From Roseiarcus sp049513815 (GTDB taxonomy: Bacteria; Pseudomonadota; Alphaproteobacteria; Rhizobiales; Beijerinckiaceae): 19,757 bases of DNA. The stretch spans positions 1 through 19,757 of the forward strand of contig JBEKVR010000145.1 in the NCBI GenBank assembly GCA_049513815.1. The letters are read 5' to 3'. Numbering within the stretch: position 1 is the first letter of the stretch; each line of letters opens with the position of its first letter. Positions 1-10,691 of the stretch are shown in pieces. Made by a program: the position numbers and the translations under genes. The notes under the pieces were generated by a model. It was not told the DNA's origin. It saw only the letters and a list, made by a program, of their open reading frames with translations, and made no database searches.

Positions 1-22
1 TTCAGGGTCGCGGCGTTTTGCT

Positions 23-541
23 CTAAGCGAACCGCATCCACTCGGCCAGGGCTGAGGCCAGCGGCCGCTCGACGTGCAGGCGCAGAGCCTGTGGACGCGC
101 GAAGCGGTAGGCCAGACAGGGCAGACCCGCGAACGCCAATGCCGCCGAGGGCGAGGCGTCGGCGAAATCGAGCGTCGTCGCCTTCGACAACAGATCCGCC
201 AGTCCCGGCCCCTCGAAATCGAGCACGACGAACGCGTCGTCCATGCGGGTGACGGCCGTCGCGCTTTCGGCGTCCCAACCCTCGGCCAAGGCGATCGCGC
301 CCTCAGAGACGATCAGCGAGCGATCGCGGGCGATCGCGACGGCGTAGCGCGGTCCGGTGGCGACGCCGCAAAACCCGATCGGCGCGGCGATTCCGGCGAG
401 GCGGCCGGCGCCGAAGCGCTGCGGGCCGCTCAGCAGCGTCTGCGAAAGACCGCCGACGACTTTGACTTCGACGTCGCGCGCCGCGAATTGCGCCTGTCCC
501 TCGCTGGGCGCAGGGGACCAGAACCGGCTGCGGTCAAGCAT
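23..541 (-). CDS. soxG: Sarcosine oxidase gamma subunit
   Basis: This is the small gamma subunit of heterotetrameric sarcosine oxidase, which oxidatively demethylates sarcosine to glycine in the cytoplasm and passes the methyl group to tetrahydrofolate. The 172-residue product begins MLDRSRFWSP and ends near LAEWMRFA, a usual size for SoxG. An in-frame ATG lies 10 codons upstream at 571, but the start at 541 is preferred. It overlaps the soxA stop by 8 bp, which fits translational coupling, and it gives the normal family N-terminus. The identification rests mainly on position as last gene of a soxBDAG operon plus general resemblance to the GcvT-like fold of the family. No catalytic residues are expected in this subunit. 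The gene ends 22 bp from the window edge, so any later operon member (often a folate gene) is out of view. Confidence 0.92.
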   Translation of the reverse strand: MLDRSRFWSPAPSEGQAQFAARDVEVKVVGGLSQTLLSGPQRFGAGRLAGIAAPIGFCGVATGPRYAVAIARDRSLIVSEGAIALAEGWDAESATAVTRMDDAFVVLDFEGPGLADLLSKATTLDFADASPSAALAFAGLPCLAYRFARPQALRLHVERPLASALAEWMRFA

Positions 542-3428
542 GGAGCCGTTCCCCCTTGGGATCGAACGCACAGGCCGGCGCGATGCGCGCCGTCAAACGC
601 TGTCCGAGGTGCTGCAGCGGTACCTCTTCGCCGATCCGCGCTGCGCCGCGCTCGACCAGACCCAGCGCGATCGGCCGCTGAAGCGTCGGGCTCGCGTAGC
701 TCGAGGTGACGAAGCCGGCCGAGCGCGGACGCGGCCCCGCAAGGTCGACGACATGGGCGCCGCAGGGCAGCGGCTGCCGCCCTTGGGTCGGCTCGAAGCC
801 GACCCATTGTCGCCGATCCGGCGCGCTGGCGACTTCGGTGAACAGCGACCGCTTGCCGATGAAGTCGCCGGCGCGTTTCTCGCGCGGGCCGGCGAAGCCG
901 AGGTCGTGCGGCATCGTCGTGCCGTCGGTGTCCTTGCCGACGACGAAGTAGCCCTTCTCGGCGCGCAGGACCATCAGCGCCTCGACGCCGAGCAGGCCGA
1001 CTCCGAGATCGCGTCCGGCTTCGAGCAGGCGGTCGAGCAGCGCTTCGGCCTGCGTCGCGCGCAGCGAGATTTCGTATGAGCGGTCGCCGGTGAAGCTGAC
1101 GCGCGCCACCCGCGCCGCGTCGCCGGAGAAGCGGCCTTCGGCGAGCGCCATGTGCGGCAGCGCCGCGTCGGCGAGGTCGACGCCGAGCTCGAGCCGCTCG
1201 ACCAACTGGCGCGACAGCGGGCCGGAGACCGTCAGCGTCGTCCAATGCGCGGTGGCGTTGTGGACATAGACGCGCGACGGGTCGAACTGATCCTGCCGCC
1301 AGTCTTCCAGGCGGGCGTGGACAGCCGCCACATGCGAAGTCGAGCAGGAAACGACGAAGCGCTCTGGGCCCAGACGGGCGATGACGCCGTCGTCGAAGAC
1401 GACGCCGTTTTCCTGCAACAGCAAGCCGTAGCGGAGCCGCCCCGGCGGTAAGGTGGACATCGTCATGTAGCTGTTGAAGTCGAGGAAGGCGGCCGCGTCG
1501 GGGCCGATCACCTCGATCTTGCCGAGCGGCGAACCGTCGAAGATCGCCGCGGCGTTGCGCGCCAGTCGCGCTTCGCGCTCGATCGCCTCGGCCTTCGCGC
1601 CGGCCGCGCCATAGTAGGCCGGGCGCAGCCAGCCGCCGTAGTCGTCGAAGACGGCGCCGTGCGCGCGGTGACGCGCCTCCAACGGCAGGCGCCGAACCGG
1701 ATTGAGCATCTCGCCCCGGCGCATGCCCGCCAGCGCCGGCATCGGCACGGGCGTGAACGGCGGCCGGTAGGTCGTCGTTCCGATTGCGGCGATCTCGCGG
1801 CCGGCAGCGAGGGCGAGGGTTGCAGCGCCGTTGACAGAGGACGTCTTGCCCTGGTCGGTCGCCATGCTGAGCGTGGTGTAGCGCTTGACGTGCTCGATCG
1901 AGAGATAGGATTCGCGCGCGGCGAGAGCGACGTCCTTCACCGTCATGTCGCTCTGCAAATCGATCCAGGCCCGCCCGCTCGCTTTCGTGTCCAGCCAGGC
2001 GGGCGCGGCCGCGAGCGCGTTTTCGCGTTCGCCGAGCGCGCTTCTGGCGGCGCCATCGCCGCGCAACGCGGCGATGGCGGCGCGTCCTTGCGCCAGCGCG
2101 CCGGCGAGCGAGAAGACGCCGTTGGCCGCGCCGACGACGGTGAGCCCGTCCACCGCGGCGCCGGGGACGAAGGCGAGCAGCCGCTCGTCCCAGACCGTGC
2201 GGCCCTTGGCCTGGCAATAGAGCTGGACGGTCGGGTCGAAGCCGCCGGAAACCAGCAGGGCGTCCGCTTCGATCGTCGCGCCGCCGGCGAGGCGCGCAGC
2301 GCGGACAACGCCGCGGCCCTCGGCGCGCGCGACGCGTTCGCCGCGCCGCACCTCAATTCCCGCCGCCGCGGCCGCCTCCATGCTCGCTGCGGCCTCGCGG
2401 CAATCGACGATCGTCACTGCCGCGCCGGCCTCGCGCAACGCGGCGGCGACCGCATAGGCGCTATCGTTGTTGGCGGCGACGACAACGCGCTCGCCGACCA
2501 GCACGCCGTACTGCTTGAGATAGGCGAGCCCGGCCTCAGCCGAGAGAATCCCTGGCCGATCGTTGTGGTCGAACAGCAGCGGACGTTCGATGGCGCCGGC
2601 GGCGACGACGATGTGGCGCGGCCGGATGCGCCAGAGCGTGTCGGCAGCGCCCGCGCCGCCGCGTTGGAAGGCGCAAACGAGGTTGTGGTCGTAGACGCCG
2701 TAAGCCGTCGCATGGACGAGGAAAGCGCCGCCGGCGGCCTCGATCGCCGCGACCGTCTCGGCGATCCAGGCGCTCGCGGCGAGGCCGTCCGGCGCGCCGC
2801 CGCGAAAGAGCAGGCTGCCGCCCGGGGCAGGCCGGTCGTCGACGACCAGTACGCCCATGCCGGCTTCCGCCGCCGCGCGCGCCGCCGCTAGGCCGCTTGG
2901 GCCCGCGCCGACGACCAAAACCTCGCAGTGGCGGTTGCGCGGCGCCGCTGGGGCCGCAGGTTTCCATTGCGGGTCGATGCGGCCGAGGCCGGCCATGGCG
3001 CGGATCGTCGGCTCGAAGACCTTCCAACTCGGCCACATGAAGGTCTTGTAGTAGAAGCCGGAGGGCAGGAAGCGCGCGAACGCGTCGAAGACAGCGAAGA
3101 GGTCGCGTTCGGCGCTGGGCGCGGCGTTGATCGACCGCGCCGCGAGCGCGACGCCCGCTTCGAGGAACGTCGTGGTCGCGCGCGCGTTCGGCTCGCGACG
3201 ACCGTCGCGCGTGAGGTCGAAGAAGGCGTTGGGCTCCTCGACCCAATGTCCGCGAACGCCGCGCGGGCGATGGGTCTTGAAGCTGCGCCCGACGACCGCG
3301 ACCCCGGCGCCGAGCAGCGCCGAAGCGAGCGTGTCGCCGGCGTAGCCCTGATATGCGCGGCCGTCGAAAGTGAAGGGGATCGCGTGGGCGCGGTCGATCG
3401 CGCCGCCGGTCGCCAGGCGACGGCTCAT
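534..3428 (-). CDS. soxA: Sarcosine oxidase alpha subunit
   Basis: This is the large alpha subunit of heterotetrameric sarcosine oxidase. The family binds NAD+ in this subunit and uses its C-terminal half as the folate-binding channel that captures formaldehyde as 5,10-methylene-THF. The product is 964 residues, the normal length. An N-terminal ferredoxin-like segment (about 15-100, with GRSFKTHRPRGVRGHW) precedes a dinucleotide-binding site VVGAGPSGLAAARAA at about 172-186. A second nucleotide-binding region follows (GILSAEAGLAYLKQYGVLVGE), then a GcvT/aminomethyltransferase-like domain from about 590 to the end, including KGYFVVGKDTDGTTMPHD. The start at 3428 overlaps the soxD stop by 4 bp (ATGA). 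A longer open frame up to 3581 exists but would run into soxD. The gene looks intact, with no frameshift. Confidence 0.97.
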   Translation of the reverse strand: MSRRLATGGAIDRAHAIPFTFDGRAYQGYAGDTLASALLGAGVAVVGRSFKTHRPRGVRGHWVEEPNAFFDLTRDGRREPNARATTTFLEAGVALAARSINAAPSAERDLFAVFDAFARFLPSGFYYKTFMWPSWKVFEPTIRAMAGLGRIDPQWKPAAPAAPRNRHCEVLVVGAGPSGLAAARAAAEAGMGVLVVDDRPAPGGSLLFRGGAPDGLAASAWIAETVAAIEAAGGAFLVHATAYGVYDHNLVCAFQRGGAGAADTLWRIRPRHIVVAAGAIERPLLFDHNDRPGILSAEAGLAYLKQYGVLVGERVVVAANNDSAYAVAAALREAGAAVTIVDCREAAASMEAAAAAGIEVRRGERVARAEGRGVVRAARLAGGATIEADALLVSGGFDPTVQLYCQAKGRTVWDERLLAFVPGAAVDGLTVVGAANGVFSLAGALAQGRAAIAALRGDGAARSALGERENALAAAPAWLDTKASGRAWIDLQSDMTVKDVALAARESYLSIEHVKRYTTLSMATDQGKTSSVNGAATLALAAGREIAAIGTTTYRPPFTPVPMPALAGMRRGEMLNPVRRLPLEARHRAHGAVFDDYGGWLRPAYYGAAGAKAEAIEREARLARNAAAIFDGSPLGKIEVIGPDAAAFLDFNSYMTMSTLPPGRLRYGLLLQENGVVFDDGVIARLGPERFVVSCSTSHVAAVHARLEDWRQDQFDPSRVYVHNATAHWTTLTVSGPLSRQLVERLELGVDLADAALPHMALAEGRFSGDAARVARVSFTGDRSYEISLRATQAEALLDRLLEAGRDLGVGLLGVEALMVLRAEKGYFVVGKDTDGTTMPHDLGFAGPREKRAGDFIGKRSLFTEVASAPDRRQWVGFEPTQGRQPLPCGAHVVDLAGPRPRSAGFVTSSYASPTLQRPIALGLVERGAARIGEEVPLQHLGQRLTARIAPACAFDPKGERLHA

Positions 3429-3694
3429 CGCGCGCTCTCCTTGCGCAGCGACGCGCTGCCGGTAACGACGTGGGTGACGTTGTCGCGCTCCATGCGGAAC
3501 GTTTCGCCGCAAGGCGCATGGCTCCAGACTTCGGCGACGCGGCCTTTGAGGTTGCGCTGGAAATAGAGATAGCGCGTCCACTCGGCGATCGAAGCGGCGG
3601 CGCCGCCGGCGGGCCGAGGCGTGTCGACCTCGCCGAGGAAGCGAAATTCCGTCTCGTCGCGCGTTCCGCAGAAGGGGCAGGGGAACAGTTGCAT
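3425..3694 (-). CDS. soxD: Sarcosine oxidase delta subunit (zinc-binding)
   Basis: This is the small delta subunit of heterotetrameric sarcosine oxidase, 89 residues. It is a structural zinc protein: in known structures of the enzyme one zinc is held by two N-terminal cysteines, a histidine and a third cysteine. Here the N-terminus is MQLFPCPFCGTRDETEF (Cys6, Cys9), and HAPCGETF near residues 59-66 supplies the His and Cys. The segment WTRYLYFQRNLKGRVAEVW is typical of the family. It starts 14 bp after soxB ends, with AAGGG about 10 nt upstream of the ATG, and its stop overlaps the soxA start by 4 bp. The order B-D-A-G is the usual one. Confidence 0.96.
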   Translation of the reverse strand: MQLFPCPFCGTRDETEFRFLGEVDTPRPAGGAAASIAEWTRYLYFQRNLKGRVAEVWSHAPCGETFRMERDNVTHVVTGSASLRKESAR

Positions 3695-3708
3695 CGAATG
3701 ATCGCCCT

Positions 3709-4962
3709 TTAGTGCGCGATGCCGGAGCCGGCCGCTTCGTCGATCAACGCGCCGCGCGCGAAGCGGTCGAGGTCGAAGGGCCGGCTGATCGGATGGTGCT
3801 CGCCCTTGGCGAGCAGGTGGGCGAGCAGCCAGCCGCCGGCGGGAATGGCCTTGAACCCGCCGGTGCCCCAGCCGCAATTGAGGAACAGGCCGGGCACGGG
3901 CGTCGGGCCGATGAGCGGCGAGCTGTCCGGCACGACGTCGACGATTCCCGCCCACTGGCGCATCAGCTTGAGCTGGCCGAGGCCGGGAAAGGCGTCGAGA
4001 AGTCCGGCGACGACGAATTCGTGGACGGGCGGATTGCCGCGTTGGGCGAACGAAGTGATCCGGTCGAGGCCGCCGCCGAAGACGAACTCGCCCTTGTCCG
4101 ACTGGCTGACGTAGGTTCCCGTGCCGAGCGTCAGCACGACGGTGTCGAGCACCGGCTTGACGGGTTCGCTGACCATCGCTTGCAGCGTGTAGACGCGGGT
4201 GGGCAGCTCGAACCCGGCCTTGGCGGCGAGCGTCGCCGAGTGGGACGCGGCGGCGAGCCCGACCCGCTCGGCGCGGATCGTCCCGGCGGCGGTGATCACC
4301 CCCTTGCAGACGCCGCCCTCGATCAGGAAGTCCTCGACGGCGCAGTTCTGGATGATGTCGACGCCGAGCGCGTCGGCGGCGCGCGCGTAGCCCCAGGCGA
4401 CGCCGTCGTGCCGCGCCGTGCCGCCGCGCTTGTGCCAGACGCCGCCGAACACCGGATAGCGCGCCTGCGGGTCGAAGTTCAGCGCCGGGGCGACCCGCCG
4501 AACCTGTTCGGGGCCGAACAGCTCGGCGTCGACGCCGTTGATCTGCATCGCGTTGGCGAGGCGCGCGCAGATCTCCATCTCCGCGTCGGAATGCGCGACG
4601 TTGATGATGCCGCGCTGGGACAGCATGATGTTGTAGTTGAGGTCGCGGCTCAGCCCCTCGTAGAGGCGCAGCGCGAGGTCGTAGAGCGCGACGCTCTCGG
4701 GGTAGAAATAGTTCGAGCGCACCACCGTGGTGTTGCGGCCGGTGTTGCCGCCGCCGAGCCAACCCTTTTCCAGCACCGCGACACGGCGGATTCCATGCAG
4801 CTTGGCGAGGTAATAGGCGGCGGCCAGTCCGTGCCCGCCGCCGCCGACGATCACGGCGTCATAGGCGGGCTGCGGCTTAGGGTGGCGCCAAACCCGAGCC
4901 CAGCCGGTGTGACCACGCAGGCCTTCGACGGCCAGGGAGAGAGCGGAATAGCGCTTCGACAT
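3709..4962 (-). CDS. soxB: Sarcosine oxidase beta subunit
   Basis: This is the catalytic flavoprotein subunit, which oxidises sarcosine on FAD and, through the covalent FMN bound between alpha and beta, reduces O2 to H2O2. The product is 417 residues, the usual size. It shows the dinucleotide-binding fingerprint DAVIVGGGGHGLAAAYYLAK at about 35-54, the E67-KG-WLGGGNTGRNTT segment after it, WHKRGGTARHD at about 176-186 (the region of the covalent FMN histidine in this family), and a C-terminal NCGWGTGGFKAIPA flavin-site segment. The start at 4962 has GAGGG 4-8 nt upstream. The frame stays open to 5289, but the extension has no family resemblance. It is the first gene of the soxBDAG operon. In other bacteria this enzyme supports growth on glycine betaine, sarcosine or creatinine. 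Confidence 0.97.
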   Translation of the reverse strand: MSKRYSALSLAVEGLRGHTGWARVWRHPKPQPAYDAVIVGGGGHGLAAAYYLAKLHGIRRVAVLEKGWLGGGNTGRNTTVVRSNYFYPESVALYDLALRLYEGLSRDLNYNIMLSQRGIINVAHSDAEMEICARLANAMQINGVDAELFGPEQVRRVAPALNFDPQARYPVFGGVWHKRGGTARHDGVAWGYARAADALGVDIIQNCAVEDFLIEGGVCKGVITAAGTIRAERVGLAAASHSATLAAKAGFELPTRVYTLQAMVSEPVKPVLDTVVLTLGTGTYVSQSDKGEFVFGGGLDRITSFAQRGNPPVHEFVVAGLLDAFPGLGQLKLMRQWAGIVDVVPDSSPLIGPTPVPGLFLNCGWGTGGFKAIPAGGWLLAHLLAKGEHHPISRPFDLDRFARGALIDEAAGSGIAH

Positions 4963-5287
4963 CGACCCTCGCGGGTTGCCAATCTGCATGTCGGCTCGCC
5001 GCGCAACGGCTGCGCCGTCGCCGCGCCGCCGATCGGTTGGCTCGAGAGATCCCGTCCTCGCAGGCGCAGAACTGAATAACGCCGTGGCTCGATATGGCAA
5101 GGGCTCAAGCGCCGCACCCGCGACGCGGGCGCACCTTCGCGCGCCGTCTTGTCGCAAGCGGCTGTCGCAATGCGCCGGCCGATTGTGGTAATGATTGGAG
5201 GGTTCTGGGATTAGGCCGTCTCGCGAGCGGACCTGCTCGCGCGGGAGAGGCGGCCGGACGCCGGACGCCGGCGTCGGAGAGGAGATC
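4963..5287. promoter_or_regulatory. Divergent intergenic region between soxB and the ferredoxin gene
   Basis: This 325-bp gap should hold the promoters for the leftward sox operon and the rightward ferredoxin gene. No confident -35/-10 pair was found on either strand, and nothing resembling a glycine riboswitch core was recognised upstream of soxB. Visible structure includes a perfect 7-bp stem with a 6-nt loop (CGCGAGC at 5222-5228, GCTCGCG at 5235-5241) and, at about 5256-5272, two GGACGCC copies followed by GGCGTC. A purine-rich ribosome binding site for the ferredoxin (GGAGAGGAG, 5276-5284) closes the region. No gene is supported inside it. Confidence 0.45.
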
Positions 5288-5518
5288 ATGGTCTATCGGA
5301 TCGTCGCCGAGCAGTGCACGAGCTGCGGCGCCTGCGAGCTGGATTGTCCGAATTCGGCGATCAGCATGGACCGGTTCACTTATGTGATCGACCCGACGAA
5401 ATGCACCGAATGCAAGGGCTTCCACGACTCGCCGCATTGCGCCTCGGTCTGCCCGGTCCCCAACACCTGCGTGCCGGCGACGACCGGTCCGGCCGCGGCC
5501 AGTCCCGCCGTCGCGTAA
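5288..5518 (+). CDS. 2[4Fe-4S] ferredoxin (FdxN/YfhL type)
   Basis: This is a small electron-transfer protein, 76 residues. The first cluster motif is CTSCGACELDCP (Cys10, 13, 16, 20). The second is CTECKGFHDSPHCASVCP, with Cys39 and Cys42, then an eight-residue insertion before Cys51 and Cys55. Cys61 follows in PNTCVPA. This long second-motif spacing matches the FdxN / YfhL / Allochromatium-type ferredoxins, some of which serve nitrogenase, and differs from clostridial ferredoxins. The start at 5288 has a strong GGAGAGGAG site just upstream. The gene is alone, divergent from soxB and convergent with the ssnA-like gene, whose stop lies 21 bp away. No partner enzyme can be assigned from the sequence. 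The C-terminal AAASPAVA tail is low-complexity. Confidence 0.9.
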   Translation: MVYRIVAEQCTSCGACELDCPNSAISMDRFTYVIDPTKCTECKGFHDSPHCASVCPVPNTCVPATTGPAAASPAVA

Positions 5519-5539
5519 GTCCCTCCGCCGACGCTGGCT

Positions 5540-6720
5540 TCAGATCGTCGCCATGCGCGACCACAGGCGCGTCGCTTGGGCGCGCGCCTGGGCCGTAGTG
5601 GATTCATAGTCGGCCGTCGCCAGAACGCCGTTCTCGACCACGACGCGGCCGCCGACGACCACGCGCCACACCGCGCCGTTTCGCCGCACGACCAGATCGC
5701 CGAGCGAGCCTGGCGCCAGCGGCTCGGCTTCGGCGCCGAAACGCTCCGCCGCGAGCGCGCGCCCTTGCGCAAGCCGTCCACCCACGTCCGCGTCGCCGTT
5801 TTGCTCGGCGAGGCGGCGGAGCGCCGCGTCTTCCGCGGCCATGTCAGGGTCCCAGCCGTCCGTGCCCAAGGCGACCCGTTTCGCAGCGGACAGCGCGCTG
5901 GCGTAGCCGACCCGGTTGCCTTCGTTGGAGCGCGGGTTGTGGACGAACCAGCAACCGGCGTCGGCGGCGCGTCGCACTTGGTCGCGGCTCAGCCGCACGC
6001 CATGGGCGAGGATCGAGCCCTGCGGCAGCGCGTCGAGCGACAGCAACCGTTCGAGCGGCCCCGGATAGAAGCGCTGGCGCGCGTCGTCGACGTCGGCCTG
6101 GTCCTCGGCGACGTGGACATGAACGATCGTGCCGAGCTCGCGCGCCAGCGCGCCGGCCTCGCGCGCCGTTTCGTCGGAAACCGTGAAGCTGGCGTGCAGC
6201 CCGACCAAGCCGCGAACCAGCGGCGACGCGGCGACGCGACGACATTCCGCCAGGCCGCGGCGCGCTTCCTCGCGGCCGAAGTTGCGCTCGCTCGCGCCGT
6301 AGCAGAGCAGCGCGCGGGCGCCGAGTTCCGCGCAGGCTTCGGCGAGGATCGCCAGCGACCCCTCGATCAGGTTCGGCGACTCGTGGTGGTCGACGAGCGT
6401 CGTCGTGCCGGCGAGCAGCGCGCGGGCGACATAGTCGCGGGCGGCGGCGCGAAGGCTTTCGCCGTCGAGCGCGCGGTCGAGGCGCCACCACACCTTTTGC
6501 AGAATCTCGAGAAAGTTGGCGGGCGGTCGATCAGGCGGCGGCATGCCGTACGGCGCGAGGCCGCTGTAGAGGTGCGTATGGGCGCAGACCGCGCCGGGCT
6601 CGATCTCGCCGTCCGCACAGGCCAGATGCGCCGCGCCCTGCGGCGCCGCGGCGACGACGCGCCCCGCCACGATCGCCACGCTGCGGCCGCGGGCGTCCGG
6701 CCCGACGACGATCGGGCCAG

Positions 6721-6730
<10 letters not shown>
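5540..6730 (-). CDS. ssnA: SsnA-like metal-dependent amidohydrolase
   Basis: This is a metal-dependent amidohydrolase of the chlorohydrolase/cytosine-deaminase superfamily, 396 residues. It most resembles SsnA, the putative aminohydrolase found beside XdhD-type molybdenum hydroxylases in purine-degradation clusters. Metal-site residues are visible: His51 and His53 in AHTHLYSG, His206 in VHVHVAED, His243 in LAHG and Asp291 in TDGWDPD. The stretch NFLEILQKVWWRLDRALD followed by GTTTLVDHHESPN is characteristic of SsnA as I remember it. The length is somewhat below the ~440 of SsnA, mostly from a shorter N-terminal beta domain. The start overlaps the end of the upstream molybdenum hydroxylase gene by 10 bp, implying translational coupling and a shared pathway. 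The substrate is not known. Deamination or hydrolytic opening of an oxidised N-heterocycle is the likely chemistry. Other chlorohydrolase-type deaminases are possible. Confidence 0.8.
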
Positions 6731-9360
<2,630 letters not shown>

Positions 9361-9461
9361 ATTCCGCCTGCCCCGAGCGCACATTATGCATCAGTCACGA
9401 AAGATCGCCGAACCGTTCGTGTAATAATTGGTTGCGACGATCCAGCCGTCGGAGCCATGAG
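9361..9461. promoter_or_regulatory. Divergent control region between the xdhD-ssnA and carbamoylase operons
   Basis: This 101-bp region separates two divergent operons. On the minus strand CATAAT lies about 30 nt upstream of the molybdenum hydroxylase start, with TTCGGC 18 nt further upstream as a weak -35. A palindrome CGAAC-C-GTTCG sits at 9409-9419, roughly midway, and could be an operator serving both directions. AT-rich TAATAATTGG follows at 9422-9431. GGAG at 9451-9454 is the ribosome site for the rightward gene. No dedicated regulator gene is present in the window. Confidence 0.4.
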
Positions 9462-10691
9462 ATGCGTCAAAACCTGCGAATCAATGGCGCACGGCTGCTG
9501 TCGCGCCTGCAACGGCTGGCCGAGGAAGGCGCGCGGCCGGACGGCGGCGTATGCCGCCTCGCGCTCAGCGACGCCGACAAGGCGGGCCGCGACCTGGTCG
9601 TCCAGTGGATGCGCGAACTTGGGCTCGCGGTCGCGATCGACGCGATCGGCAACGTCGTCGGCGTGCGCCGCGGCGAGGAAGACGGCGCGCCGGTGATGAT
9701 GGGCAGCCACATCGACACCGTGGCGACCGGCGGACATTACGACGGCGCGCTCGGCGTGCTCGGCGGGCTCGAAGTCATCGAGACCCTCAACGACGCGAGC
9801 GTCGTCACCAAGCGACCGCTCGCGGTCGCCTTCTTCACCAACGAAGAAGGCGCGCGCTTCCAGCCCGACATGTTCGGCAGCCTGGTCTTCACCGGCGCGA
9901 TGCCGCTCGAACGCGCGCTTGCCTCGGTCAGCATCGACGGCGCCGTCGCCGGCGAGGAGCTCCGCCGCATCGGCTACCGCGGCGACGCGCCGGTCAGCAA
10001 GCCAAACGTCCACGCCTACGTCGAGCTGCACGTCGAGCAGGGGCCCACTCTGGAGGCGGAGGGCTTCACCATCGGCGCAGTCGAAGGCGTGCAGGGCATC
10101 TCGTGGACTGAATTCACGCTGACCGGTCAGTCTAACCATGCCGGCACGACGCCGATGCGGATGCGCCGCGACGCCGGCTACGTCGCCGCTGCGATCGCGG
10201 TCTACGCGCGCCAGTTGGCGAAGGAGCTCGGCGGCCATCAGGTCGCGACCGTCGGCGCGCTGACCCTGACGCCCAATCTGGTCAACGTCGTCGCCGAGCG
10301 CGCGCTGATGACGATCGATTTGCGCAACACCGACAACGAGCGGCTCAAAGAGGCCGAGCGACGCTTGCAAGCGTTCGCCGAGAAGACCGCGGCGGGGGAG
10401 GGCGTCAAGCTCGAAACCCGTTCGCTCGCCCGCTTTGACCCCGTCGCTTTCGCGCCGCATCTGGTGGCGCGGGTCGAAGCGATCGCCGAGGAATTCGATC
10501 TGCCGGTCAAGCGGCTGCCGAGCGGCGCCGGGCACGACGCGCAGATGCTCGCCGCCGTCTGCCCGGCCTGCATGATCTTCACGCCGAGCGCCGGCGGCGT
10601 CAGCCACAACATCACGGAATACACCAAGCCCGAGGATCTCGCCGCCGGCGCCGACGTGCTGCTGCGGCTGGTGACGGAGCTCGCCGAGTGA
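9462..10691 (+). CDS. Zn-dependent N-carbamoylase / allantoate amidohydrolase family (M20)
   Basis: This 409-residue enzyme belongs to the hydantoinase/carbamoylase branch of peptidase family M20, which includes N-carbamoyl-L-amino acid hydrolase, beta-ureidopropionase and allantoate amidohydrolase. These remove a carbamoyl group, releasing CO2 and ammonia. Binuclear metal ligands are visible: His83 in GSHIDTV, Asp94 in GGHYDGALGVLGG, Glu129 in TNEEGARF, His190 in ELHVEQGP and His382 in GVSHNITEY. The lid/dimer domain includes GQSNHAGTTPM at 222-232, and SGAGHDAQ is at 354-361. The start at 9462 has GGAG 7 nt upstream, and the frame can be extended only 10 codons, to a TTG. The stop overlaps the next gene's GTG by 4 bp. 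Context with a molybdenum hydroxylase and amidohydrolases favours N-heterocycle breakdown. Substrate choice (ureido acid, carbamoyl sarcosine or allantoate) cannot be read from sequence. Confidence 0.87.
   Translation: MRQNLRINGARLLSRLQRLAEEGARPDGGVCRLALSDADKAGRDLVVQWMRELGLAVAIDAIGNVVGVRRGEEDGAPVMMGSHIDTVATGGHYDGALGVLGGLEVIETLNDASVVTKRPLAVAFFTNEEGARFQPDMFGSLVFTGAMPLERALASVSIDGAVAGEELRRIGYRGDAPVSKPNVHAYVELHVEQGPTLEAEGFTIGAVEGVQGISWTEFTLTGQSNHAGTTPMRMRRDAGYVAAAIAVYARQLAKELGGHQVATVGALTLTPNLVNVVAERALMTIDLRNTDNERLKEAERRLQAFAEKTAAGEGVKLETRSLARFDPVAFAPHLVARVEAIAEEFDLPVKRLPSGAGHDAQMLAAVCPACMIFTPSAGGVSHNITEYTKPEDLAAGADVLLRLVTELAE

Noticed and set aside
1659..2891. Long plus-strand open frame (about 410 codons) across soxA
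   Set aside because: It is antisense to soxA, has no recognisable domain and shows the Arg/Ala/Gly-rich composition typical of shadow frames in GC-rich DNA.
3425..4762. Long minus-strand frame ending in soxD, apparently extending it far upstream
   Set aside because: Only the last 89 codons match SoxD. The rest is an out-of-frame reading of soxB.
4963..5287. Possible glycine riboswitch upstream of soxB
   Set aside because: I looked for the paired glycine aptamer core on the minus strand and did not find it. Only simple GC-rich hairpins are present.
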